This document shows, in pieces, positions 49,601 to 59,000 of a DNA stretch of 64,000 nt; positions within the stretch are counted from its first letter, which is position 1; every line of letters begins with the position of its first letter. The notes under the pieces are model-generated. The model worked only from the letters and a program-made list of their open reading frames with translations. It was not told the DNA's origin and did not search any database. The stretch spans positions 6,305-70,304 of the forward strand of contig NMRA01000030.1 in the NCBI GenBank assembly GCA_002633005.1. Reading direction: 5' to 3'. The DNA is from Phoronis australis. Its lineage: Eukaryota; Phoronida; Phoronidae. Position numbers and translations under genes: made by a program.

Positions 49601-52600
49601 AGTATATTGCTATAATACTTTCCACTTTTCTGTTAATTATAAAACTACAGTTCAATACATGTTGAAGATAAATTTGAAGCAGAAAACCACAGACTACCCC
49701 AAGCTATACCCGTAAACCACAGACTACCCTAAGCTATACCCGTAAACCACAGACTACCCTAAGCTATACCCGTAAACCACAGACTACCCTAAGCTATACC
49801 CGTAAACCCCAGACTACCCTAAGCTATACCCGTAAACCACAGACTACCCTAAGCTATACCAGTAAACCACAGACTACCCTAAGCTATACCAGTAAACCAC
49901 AGACTACCCTAAGCTATACCAGTAAACCACAGACTACCCTAAGCTATACCAGTAAGATGAGTTCCCAGTATATCAGTGGAGGAACAGTTACTTCATGCAT
50001 CCATGTTATTCTTGGAAACGGAAGTGACATTACTTAAGCTTAAACTGTTATTTTGTCACGATGTATTTGATTCATATTTTGTTTTACCTATTTCAGTCTC
50101 AGTATATAGTTCAGGGATAGGTGCCTAATAATTTCTTGAATGCATTTTTATGTGTCAAACGTGTGAATGTTCAACCACTTCAACTTCAGTACGTGGCAAA
50201 TCTTAATCGTCCATTTTCAGAGCTTTCGATTTCCTATGCATTTGACAATTTAAAACATCTAGTTTTCTTTCGCACTTGAATAGATTTGCAAAAAATGCAC
50301 TTATAATGGTCGAGGGTAAGACATGTCTTAGATTTTCCTTTGTTATCAAGTACCAGTTATTTGTAAATACCTGGAAAGAGCAGTTGTTTCCATTATTTGA
50401 TGGTAGATTGAATCTTTTATAAAAATCCTAGATGTCTAAGAGTCGCTTCAACACACTCAGTAGTCACAGAAATTTAACAGATATTTCGCCAAAGCAGACA
50501 AACCTAAACCAAACAAAACCTCTTTAACAGAACTTAAGCTGGATATATTTATTATTTATTATTTACTTATTTAATAATGTAATATTTACAATGAGGGTGG
50601 CCCCATCAGTTCACACTGCTTTCTATGGGGGCCCTCAGATGTCAGGTGTGCCCACACCAACTTTTTGTTCTTCTGGTCATACGCATTGAAAATGCGATAG
50701 AATGCTGTTGCAATCTTTGGTACTAAAAATTTGACACAAATTTCCCATTGAAACATGCTTTTTGTTTCTCAAACAACTTTGCTGTGGCGCACTTGGATCA
50801 CCGTTCAAGCACTTGCCCTGCCAGGCAAATCATCTCCTTAACGTAACCTTCTGCGACCTAAAACCTTAGTCCAGGGCAGCTGGAGAGCTGGAAAACCGCT
50901 GCTATCTAATGGGACCTGTGTTAAGTTGATGTTCAGGTATTTCAAGATCAACAGTAAATGAACTGCACTAAAATTGAGCACAAGACACAAAAAACAACTA
51001 GTTTAGTTAACTGTGTTTACAAGTAAATAGCTCTTAGTTGTAGGAGCATCCTCCGGTAATATGAAACACATGGGTAAAAAAATAGTGTTTGAAAAAGTAA
51101 TTATTTTCGATGGGACGATGTTCTCAGATATGAAATCAAGAATTCATAATCATTATTACAAGTAATAATAATTAAAAGTAGCGCAGTAAATTGTTACCTG
51201 GCCAAATGGCTCCTTGTATGTATACACAGACACAGGACTTCCTTTTAACCGTGAGTCCCAACTATAGATGGCATTGTGAGCACCAGTCATAAACACATGA
51301 TGGTTGATTGGGTGGTACTTTAAGCATGTGACGAAACTTGGATGGTTAAAACATTGGATCTCAGTACCTGCAAGAAAATGTTCTGAGTAAGTTATACCAG
51401 TCAATACAAAAATACCAGTGTTATTTTATAATCAATTTTAAAAAATGCACACTAATCAATCCACACACACCAAACACTGTACTCCAAAGCTGAATATGCA
51501 GTTGCTCATCAACTTGAACTACATCTATTAGTTATAACTGTATTTACACGGTAGTACTTCCTTCAAAAACGACATATATACCATTTCAATTGGGCAAGAA
51601 CTCAAGTATCAGGAGTCCAAAAATGTTTCTTTCAAGTGAGAATTCCTTCTCGTCCAAATAAGATAAAAAGGCAAACATTTCCTACACATGAGTGGTCAGG
51701 ACTGAATGAGTCCTGTCTTTACCTTTCTCTACGTCACTCAATCGAGCAGTGCAATCAAACCCACAGCTGAGAACTTCTCTAGCGGAGGCGGACCACTCAG
51801 CATCTTTAACTGCCTTAGTGTGATGGCTCAGAGTCTGAACGCCAAAGTCAACGGATGAAAAGACATTCCATATCTTCACCGTCTTGTCCATGGAGGTGGA
51901 CAACAAGAGATGACTGTATTGAGGCAAACACCACTCTATAGAGTTAACAGCCCCGGTGTGAGCTTTAATAGTCTTACAAATATTTCTGGGTAGTCTATGC
52001 TGTGGAGTTGCTCCAATATGTGGCGATATGGCATGGTGCACAAAAAAGCATATTCTGCTCTTCTGAGACACTGTAGACGGAAGTGATGAATCCTTTTGAC
52101 ACGGAGCATCCTGACTTTTACTTTCATTCAATCTTATTCTCTTTGATTTGTAGCCCACGTCCTGGCTGACGGTGACTCTAACAGGCTGCGAATTTTTTGC
52201 CTGTTCAGAATAATCATATTGTCTATGGTGTGGCACTTTATGGAACAGTTCACTTGTATAAACATGCTCTGTGTTTAGTCTTTGCTCCAAATTATCCAGC
52301 TCGCCCTCTCCCCAGAAACTTGGAGTTGGATAAGATTGCACAGTATCGTTACCGTTTGCCTTGGAGTGACTATTGAAGGACATTATCTGCTCTACCGCAC
52401 CATCTTCTGTATGTTCATTTGCGTAAAACTCGCTTCCATAAAGACCGAAGTAATTCAAATTCGGAACACCCTGTTTGTTTTGGTTCAAGGAATCGGTTGA
52501 CGAAGTCGAAGAAGTGAAACATGGCGGTTGACCCAGATCCGAAGGTATGTACGAACTGTGTGCTTCTGTAAAATAATTTGGCACAAAAACTTTTCCGTTC

Positions 52601-52674
52601 GTCGGTGGGTGTTGTTGCGACACTTCACTCTCTCTTTTTGTCCTGGTGCCGGTAAAGGCTCTGTATCCAGACAT
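25474..52674 (-). CDS. WDR25: WD repeat-containing protein 25
   Basis: Five coding exons join exactly: 52674-51723, 51367-51198, 32638-32501, 27670-27530 and 25695-25474, all GT-AG on the minus strand. The sum is 1623 nt, a 540-aa protein plus stop, almost the length of human WDR25 (544 aa). Residues 1 to about 230 are low-complexity and poorly conserved. A WD40 propeller follows, with blocks matching human WDR25: GAVNSIEWC and [15 protein letters not shown] (about 241-270), then [58 protein letters not shown] and [17 protein letters not shown]25 is a member of the PRP17/CDC40-like WD family whose molecular role is not established; the propeller suggests a protein-interaction platform. Intron 2 is 18.6 kb and holds most of the transposons and satellites of the window. 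The gene is head-to-head with SERAC1 and tail-to-tail with the TJAP1/BEGAIN-like gene. Confidence 0.95.
25696..27529. other. WDR25 intron 4
   Basis: Nothing but AT-rich sequence and a small repeated run (CAAATGCTCCCACGC-like, 25900-25950). Short ORFs are not supported. A diverged ~40-bp duplication lies at 27210-27310. Confidence 0.4.
27530..27670 (-). CDS. WDR25: WDR25 exon 4
   Basis: 141 nt, phase 0 at both ends. It encodes [20 protein letters not shown] and the conserved tail [16 protein letters not shown] (human WPYRMSRRRRYEGHK). Confidence 0.94.
30709..31446. repeat. Minisatellite with 29- and 26-bp units, ~740 bp, more than 25 copies
   Basis: The core is AGTTGGCAGTGGGCTTTTTA followed by ACAATT or ACAAGTATT. 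Two unit lengths are interspersed, and a GTTAGACGTGGGC variant appears at intervals, so the array is complex. Low coding capacity. It lies in WDR25 intron 3. Confidence 0.9.
32033..32105 (-). ncRNA. tRNA-like sequence (tRNA-Ala-like pseudogene or SINE head)
   Basis: On the minus strand an A box (TAGCTCAGTGG) and a B box (GGTTCGATTCC) are correctly spaced. Acceptor arms TCCTCAG and TTGGGGG pair over seven positions with three wobbles. The D stem pairs. The T stem has two mismatches and the base before the presumed GGC anticodon is C, so a functional tRNA is unlikely. It probably descends from a tRNA-derived SINE. Confidence 0.5.
32501..32638 (-). CDS. WDR25: WDR25 exon 3
   Basis: 138 nt, phase 0 at both ends. 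It encodes [18 protein letters not shown] and [16 protein letters not shown], equivalent to RDSADRTIIAWDFRTS in the human protein. Confidence 0.94.
36546..37548 (+). mobile_element. Penelope-like retroelement fragment (RT C-terminus and GIY-YIG)
   Basis: Open at 36546-36887: [27 protein letters not shown], then [17 protein letters not shown] and [15 protein letters not shown]. These are the C-terminal reverse-transcriptase blocks of Penelope-like elements. After a disrupted stretch, 36984-37361 encodes a thumb-like region and [20 protein letters not shown], which is the GIY-YIG endonuclease start (Y, Y, G and R spaced as in the family), then LCDRLKEH. The 5' part including the catalytic RT motif is missing and the frame is broken, so the copy is dead. 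The tail CTGATGATGCC with GAAAAGACTAAACGTTG at 37504-37535 looks like the usual 3' end of such elements. Confidence 0.87.
37774..38068. repeat. 15-bp minisatellite, about 19 copies
   Basis: Unit TTTGGTGACACGCCG. The 15-bp period keeps several frames open on both strands; in the plus frame it reads PFGDT repeated. Copies become more degenerate after about 37960 (TTTCTGGTGACATGC variants). No surrounding splice sites or extended ORF support a protein. Confidence 0.93.
41598..41826. repeat. Imperfect ~30-bp minisatellite, about seven copies
   Basis: CCCCCACATGCCTGGCCACT followed by CAATATTAACAAG recurs with indels and substitutions. Proline-rich ORFs on the plus strand and the W/G-rich ORFs on the minus strand come from the repeat. 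Confidence 0.85.
42466..42545. repeat. ~21-bp tandem repeat, four imperfect copies
   Basis: GAGACCAGCAACAGTGTGTG-like units, with a CpG-containing variant in the third. Non-coding. Confidence 0.65.
43015..43330. repeat. Dispersed repeat, copy 2 of the 23083 family
   Basis: Same order of blocks as 23083-23330: GGCTGTGCCTTCTGAGA, CCAATCACCATCAATAGC, then the TCGGAGAGGCACGGGG block and AACCAAGGGATTGAGGA. Diverged by point changes. Confidence 0.6.
43335..43540. repeat. ~95-bp tandem duplication, two copies and a partial third
   Basis: TAACCCGGGGATGGGAGGAA then GTGCCCATGTGGCC occurs at 43342 and again, changed, at 43435; AACTCGGGTATAAGGGGAG at about 43510 starts a third. CpG- and GC-rich relative to its surroundings. 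Confidence 0.7.
44701..45329. mobile_element. TA-flanked MITE-like element (629 bp) with ~25-bp imperfect TIRs
   Basis: Left end CCGTACTCGTACTGGTTAC and right end, reversed, CCGTACTCGTCCGGGTTAC match at all but a few positions and are bracketed by TA on both sides, as for Tc1/mariner-type targets. There is no transposase. A partial relative ends at about 35872 (GGCATGGGCGATTACC then AGAACGG), so the family is present more than once. Confidence 0.75.
46520..47950 (-). repeat. Tandem array with ~450-bp higher-order period (3 x ~150 bp)
   Basis: The block GTCATCTCAC/ATAACAGATGCC recurs at about 46801, 47248 and 47699, and GTCGAAGT-like followed by CTGTCCACTTCA at about 47056 and 47512, giving a 450-bp super-period. 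Each 450-bp unit holds three related ~150-bp subunits with a GCCACTAGGNGGCGC-like core. This array belongs to the family at 11.7-13.0 kb but is longer and more regular. Most ORFs in it (for example 47255-47686) are shadows. Confidence 0.78.
49684..49953. repeat. 30-bp minisatellite, nine copies
   Basis: Unit AACCACAGACTACCCTAAGC followed by TATACCCGTA. Copies are almost identical; the last ones carry a CCAGT variant in place of CCCGT. There are no spacers, so it is not a CRISPR array. Confidence 0.95.
51198..51367 (-). CDS. WDR25: WDR25 exon 2
   Basis: 170 nt, phase 1 to phase 0, between TTCTTGCAG and GTAACA. It encodes [19 protein letters not shown] through KEPFGQ. Intron 1, between exons 1 and 2, is only 355 bp. 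Confidence 0.93.
51723..52674 (-). CDS. WDR25: WDR25 exon 1
   Basis: 952 nt from ATG to the donor GAGAAAG/GTAAAG, phase 1. It holds the whole disordered N-terminus (Ser, Asn and Gln rich) and the first two WD repeats. It is the largest exon and the only one found easily from its ORF. Confidence 0.95.
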
Positions 52675-53017
52675 TATAAAACCACATGCAAGAAAAACAT
52701 GAACCGTGATGGAAGCTTATGTTGACATATTTACGCCACAATAATTTTCGTCCAATGAAAATTCGGCTAACATATTGCAGGCAAATTTTTTAACCAATCA
52801 ACATCAATGTGAGAACTAATTGTTATCAGAAAATCCTGTAGACGTCGCTTCAGCAAGTCTGAAATGAGTGGGGAATCGGCAGCAGCAGCAAACTGGTAAA
52901 CAGGGTCAACATTGTAAACAGCTGGTGACAGCGAGTGATTGAACACTGTTGAAAGACGTGATTCAGTAGCCTAAATTTGTTCTCTTTCCATATTTGGTTG
53001 AAAGCGGCCTTTCGTGC
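52675..53017. promoter_or_regulatory. Probable bidirectional promoter of WDR25 and SERAC1
   Basis: 343 bp separate the ATGs of WDR25 (minus) and SERAC1 (plus). CCAAT-type boxes are visible at about 52753 (GTCCAATG) and 52794 (AACCAATCAAC). No TATA box is seen. Both genes are broadly expressed in other animals, and head-to-head housekeeping pairs with short spacing commonly share a promoter. Transcription starts are not defined here. Confidence 0.6.
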
Positions 53018-53066
53018 ATGAGTCTCGAAAGAATCAAAGGTCTGATTGGAACCATTCGTCAAGGAG
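53018..53066 (+). CDS. SERAC1: SERAC1 exon 1
   Basis: ATG to GGAG/GTATGC, 16 codons plus one base. Encodes MSLERIKGLIGTIRQG. A short, isolated ATG exon; the call rests on phase and on its fit to the hydrophobic segment. Confidence 0.7.
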
Positions 53067-56000
53067 GTATGCAGTCTCTTACTCTTGTCTTAGACTTAGT
53101 CTTTGACTTTTGACGTGCATACTCGACCGTTGTCAACTGAAGTGAAAGTGAAATTTATCCACATCCCATGTGACATGTGGTGTGTGGCACCAATACCATA
53201 CAGTTCCAGTGCCATTGCTTGCAATTAAAATTCATGGTGGGAGGAAGAAATATTTGTTTCTCAACATTTCTGGTCAAATATATCATGATGGCGGTTCACG
53301 ATTTTGTGAACTAGCAGTACTACCCAAATCAGGCACTGCAATGTTAAACTACTGACAAAAACTTGTGTATTTGACAAACAACACTTTAAAGTGTTGTAGA
53401 TGTGCTTCCGGTGAATTATATGAGCCTCAGTTAGCTACTCGCTAACGGGCAATTGCCTATTAGCTGAATGGTTAGCACGCTTGCCGGTTTTATGGGGGTC
53501 GCGGGTTCGATCCCCGAGTCGGGTGATCTCGGCTATTACTACAAAAGCATGACTGCATACAGTCGCGTTTTGTTTCAAAATTCAACGTCAAAGTGGAGAT
53601 GAATTCAGTGCTTCAAAATATAGTTCATTATAGGCAATGACCATCGCCTCTGTTGGCCCGAACCAGAGCCTCTGGTTCGGGCCAACAAAGGCGATGGTCA
53701 TTGCCTAAGTTCATTATTGCTGGAGCATGGTGAGCAGGCTCTACATGGTTTTATGGCTTGTCATAGCATATCATTTTGTGTACTGAGCATTGTCTAAAAG
53801 AATAATAAACTATATGCAATTGCTTTCAAAATCTCGGTCTAACGCAATATGTTTTTACATCCCTTTGGAAAAGTGTTGAATTCTGGATGTAACTGTCCCA
53901 TATTGATTTTTGGACCTGACTTGCCTTGAACACTGGAGTTCCTAGAAAGTGTGCAAGGCATATGCATTGTTAAAGAGTTGACCACACATTTTGCTATAAA
54001 TGTAGAAAATCTGGTTTTAATTATGGTTCCATAGGCGCATCCAGGTGATCCGGACTTCACTTTCTTTCCCTTGATTTTAGTGATACCAAATCATCTAGAA
54101 TTTCAAATTGTTGACTTGGACGGTGGACCCCTTTTAAAAAATCGAGGATCTGCCCCTGAGCTCTGCCTTTCATTCCTTAACATTTGATATGCTTAGCCAT
54201 TAAGAAAGCAAGTACCTGTATTTCCAATCAGTTGTTGTCATGATGAATTTTTATTTCAGGTGGTGTTCTCCTGGTCTCAACATCTGTTCTTGGGTAACAC
54301 ATGCTTTCCATCTGTCAAGTCAACTATGTCTACATGCGTTATTGAATCATTCGTGTTTTAATTCTAAAATTAAAATTGAAGTCAAATAGAGTTGTTAGTT
54401 GTCAGTAATACCATTAGTTAGTGCAGTTCAGTGGGTCAAAGATCATTGTCGCTGAAGTTGGGGGGGGGGCGGGAGATGTTGATACGATAGCATGTCTGAT
54501 AGAGCACTTGGCTTGTCGTCATCAACCAACTTAGACTTAGAACTTAGACTTATTAACATTTTTTTTCTGTAATTGAATCCGAGTGTTTTTTCCCGTAGAC
54601 ATTTTCTCCCCAACGAGAGACAAAAACAGTGCTTAGCTATAAAACTTTCGCTTTGTTACAAACAACACTCCAGTGTTGTGGTTTAACGGAGAATGAAAAT
54701 CACGATACTGTGGCTGGTCGTGAAAATGATGTTTGACCGCTAAATTCAGTCAGTGGAGTCACCAAAATACTCTGGCTATAATCAATATGTCAGTATGCCT
54801 TCCTGCTATATAATTAATACTTTAACTCTGATTGCAAATGACTTGTAACTTGTTTATGTTCTGGCGATGGTACTTTGGCAGCGATTTGCAAAAATCTGAT
54901 GGCTGAACCCTGTTTAAACAGGGCTTGGAATTTTCCTTTTTTACAAGGATTTCCTCTTTTTTAGTTTTAATTTCTGCTTATTTGATTTTCAGTTTCCTTT
55001 TCCTTTGTCTCTTTTTTCATTATTTTGACTTTATTCATGCAAAAACGTTGATTTCACTTAAATTTTACAACGCAAAAAATATTTCTGTCACACAAACCTA
55101 TTTATTTGTGGAACAATATATATAATATATCACCTGGAAAATTGTCCTCTTTTTGTCATTGGTCATTCCAAGCAGTAAAAGGTCTGCTTTTTGTTTTTTT
55201 ACCGGTGCTATTACGCATGTAGTTTGCCAAAGTGATGTGCAAAGTTCTTGGATTCTGACCAATTCATTGTGGTCACCACTTGGTACTCCTTGTTTCTATA
55301 GCTCTCTGCTGCATGTTTATTCAAGCTCATGTTTCATATGCAACCCGGTGCAGATTTTTTTTTTTGCTCATTTTGTAAAATGGTCACAAATTTTAGTTAT
55401 TGCAAACTTATAAATAGAGAACATTAAATTTGCTTAAATGACACGTTTTTATGTTGACTTTCAGTGTCGTCACTGGATTGCTTGCAGTTTTTGTCAAGAC
55501 GAGTTCTCCAGTCTTCTTCAAGGAAATTGAGTCATGGCCTCACAGGAAACGGAGTCCTTACATCTATGTGGACAAATCTAGTAATTTGGGTATTATCTAT
55601 CTTGCTCTCTGCAACTTTGCTGAAATTAATTGATTAGTCACAAGTCATGAAATTTAAAAGAGCACCCGAATTCAACTCTCCTGTTTGCAGAAATAGAGAA
55701 ACACATTCATTGATCTAAATTAAATTTAAAAGTTAGACCACTTATTATAGATGAATAAGAAAAGAGCAATATGTTCTTCTTTGCTTTCCAAAATTCTCAG
55801 ATTATTTGGGACTAATTTGCGAAAGATTTTCAGCTACTTTCCTTCTAATTGACGTCACAATTTTTGACATAACTTCGAAATTTGTTTACTGTAGCGTACA
55901 AGTGCATAGGATTGTGGATGATTATCAGAGAGGTCACAGTGGTTTTTGGATGAGAGTAGGTGACACAAAAATGCTTTTTATAAGTCTGCAGAGCTTGTTG

Positions 56001-59000
56001 CTAAAAACATTTTTATGGTCTACTATACCAGTGAGTACTGTTATCTAAGCAGACTGATAATGTGATGTTTTCTGCAAGATAGTATAAATACAACTTATTG
56101 TCTAATCATTGCCTGGATGTGTTTGTGATGTTCAGGTGTTGATATAGGTGATTATTGGAACATTCTGAATCAGTTTTCTTATAATAATTGTTTCAATAAT
56201 GATGGTTAAAAATTTTTTTTTAAAATTTATATCTAATCTGTAGCTTCAATGTTGCAGAACAAAAATCAGATTGAAATGTTTGCCAGCCCCCAAAATGTGT
56301 CCAAATAGAGATAAAGTTGCAGCCGAAACTTTGCAAGGTCAGGTGGTCAGCCGCGGCATAAGTAGCTGAAGACAATGGAGGAGAAAAGTAACTGATATTC
56401 ATCAGATGACTAATAGACAGAGGAATGAAAATCATAAGACAATAGTACACAAATTTGTATCTGGGGTTCCACATAAACTTTTGCTCTGGCGTAATGCTTG
56501 ATTGTATAATCAGTCAAATATTTTGTTATTTTTAAAAAACACTCTGAACTTAGCAATTGTTTGTTTCTTAGTTTCGTGTGATGCTGCTTAATCTTGTCTT
56601 GGTATCACCAGGTGGTAAAGTTGTCAGCAACCCAAATGAAAATGGAGATAATCTGCTACCAGAGACTCCTTTGCACACAGAAGAGCATTCCACCACCTTC
56701 ACCACTGCCAAAGTTGTGAGAGGAAAGACCAATCAAAAGGTCTATATGCCTGCAGGTAGATTTTAATGTCATTTGCCATTTTCATTTACACAATTTTTTA
56801 AAATGTTTTCTCTTGCATCGTGAGCAGATTGTTTTAATACTGTCTTTTAACTAAAATGAGTTGATGTGGTGACAAGTTATGATACAGCTTTTGTTTGTCA
56901 GTTGAGTGGGGTTTGTTTTTGAGCAAAAAGGCTGACCTACAAAACAATGAACACTTAACTGCAAACTTTAAAGCATATCATTTGGTGACAATTTGGCAGA
57001 TCTTAAAACATGCAGATGAAATGACATTTCACGACCATGGTGTACAAGACATTAGTGGAATCTATCGTCATAGCAACTGACCATTATGATCATTAATGTC
57101 GGGATTTTACAGGGAAGTTGCCTAAGGAAAATGCTCTTCCAGAATTTTGTATTTTGCTGGAATTATGGTGGTGATCACGGTGATGGTGTTTCTGGTTGTA
57201 TTTGTAATTAACCATCATGAGTGGGGAAACGTGGTTTCTTTTGTCCATCACTGTATCGTAACCACTAGCAGCAAGCAGATGTTGGTGAGCTTTTAATTTT
57301 CAGTGCAACTCTTCCAACGGTTCAAAGCACATCAGAGTAATGATGCAAGGACGTTGCTTATGTTGTCAAGGTCAGCTGATCCTCGAGTGCACATAGCCGC
57401 TGTGGTTTCAATGGCAAACACGGAGGATTGGACAGGTTTGTAGATGTATTTTTTATTTGTATTATTTCTGCATTCACAAGATAAGACATTTAACATTTTC
57501 ATTTTAGGTTTTTTAGTTCTAAGCTGTATTTCCTAATCACTTTTTCTATGTGTTGGCATGAATTGCTTTTTACTGATACCCAGTGAAGTTGTCTGTGCAA
57601 TGGATTCTGGGAGGTAGCCATTAAAAAGTCAAAACTACCAGAGGAGCGTGCGCAGACATTTCAGAATGGAGCTTGCATGAGGTGTAACTTGGTATAGATT
57701 TGTGTACAATTGTGTAAAAACTATGCTCTAGTTAGTAACGTAACTAGAGTGAGAATGGCATCAAAAAGTGGCGCAGTTGGTTTGGTACTAGTCTCTTCAC
57801 GTTTTGAAGAGACATTTTCCCAGAAATCTCTGTTGCACGCATACTTTCTGTAGATCTGTAAAATGGTCTTTTGAAAAAATATATTCATTAAGGCCAAACA
57901 AGCATGGCTCTGGGTTTTTTTTTTGAAAATCAAGTTGGCGAAGCAGTATGTTTCAGTTGTTCTCTTTGTCAAGAAAGAAACCCCACCTAAGACGAGTAAA
58001 AATGGTGTGTGATTTTTTGCTCATAAAGTGGCTACTAGTCTTGTTGTTTCAGACATTGCATACTCTTGTCTATATGCCTCTGTGCAGCTTTTTAAGAAAA
58101 CACAAATACCTTGCCAGAAGTTGATGCAAGCGAGTGTTTTTGTTTAGTCGCTGATCACAAGTCTCAAAACGATTCAGCCTAAACTACAGAACCAGCTATG
58201 CTTTTTTGGACTAATGTCTATTAATAAAATTGTGATCAGAAGTCAATGATGTGATGGTGTTTGCTGAAACAGGAAAATATTTGGAATTTGGTATCTCACA
58301 TCAGATAGTTTATGGGTTGTATGAGAGAGCATAGCCAAAGTATTGTGTATTGTATGAGTATTGTATGAGAGAGCATAGCCAAAGTATTGTGTTTATGGGT
58401 TGTATGAGAGAGAGCATAGCCAAAGTATTGTGTTTATGGGTTGTATGAGAGAGCATAGCCAAAGTATTGTGTTTATGGTCATTCTACAGATTAGTGAAGT
58501 TTTATTTTGTCACATTTCTCGACAAAAAATTTTAGAAAATTTCAGTCAGCCAATTTTAGCGTGGTTTCTATTGTGATGATGTCATGTGATGATGTCATGT
58601 GAGGATGTCATTAAGTGTTGTTCAAAGTTTTCATTATTTACAGCATACTTTTGAAGAATTATAGTTTATTAACAATTTTGGCAATTACTTTAAAATTTAT
58701 GTGTGCAAAATTAAGTGCTGTAAAGTTCTTGTGTTTGCTAAATGAGTTGAGTAGTGACCTTGGCTCCCATATCCTCCAATGATTCTGTATGAATGTAGGT
58801 TAAAGTGCTTAAAATCACCAATTTATATAAAAAACAATGATTAGCTGTCACTTTAGGACAACCGCAAACTATCTGACGGTGTGTTGATTAGCTGATCTCG
58901 TGTTACAAACATTTGTTGGTCAATGCATTCTCCGTAAAACCGAGACAACCAAACACAGCACGAGTCATCATTTCCAACGTGTTTAGTGTGAAATGTCATC

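Larger units (their letters stand above)
32639..51197. other. WDR25 intron 2 (18.6 kb)
   Basis: The largest intron, filled with repeats listed separately: Penelope-like fragment, 15-bp minisatellite, TA-flanked MITE, CTCF-like array, 30-bp minisatellite. The stretches 32.7-36.0, 38.1-41.5, 43.6-44.7 and 50.0-51.1 kb show no recognisable gene. A tiny plus-strand start/donor pair at 39069-39075 is discussed under findings. Confidence 0.5.

Noticed and set aside
49684-49953. Nine 30-bp direct repeats as a CRISPR array
   Set aside because: The repeats are contiguous with no unique spacers, in a eukaryotic intron, and there are no cas genes.
55806-56048. 80-codon ORF as an extra SERAC1 exon between exons 3 and 4
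   Set aside because: Its only in-phase splicing would break the phase with exon 4, and exons 3 and 4 already join correctly in phase.
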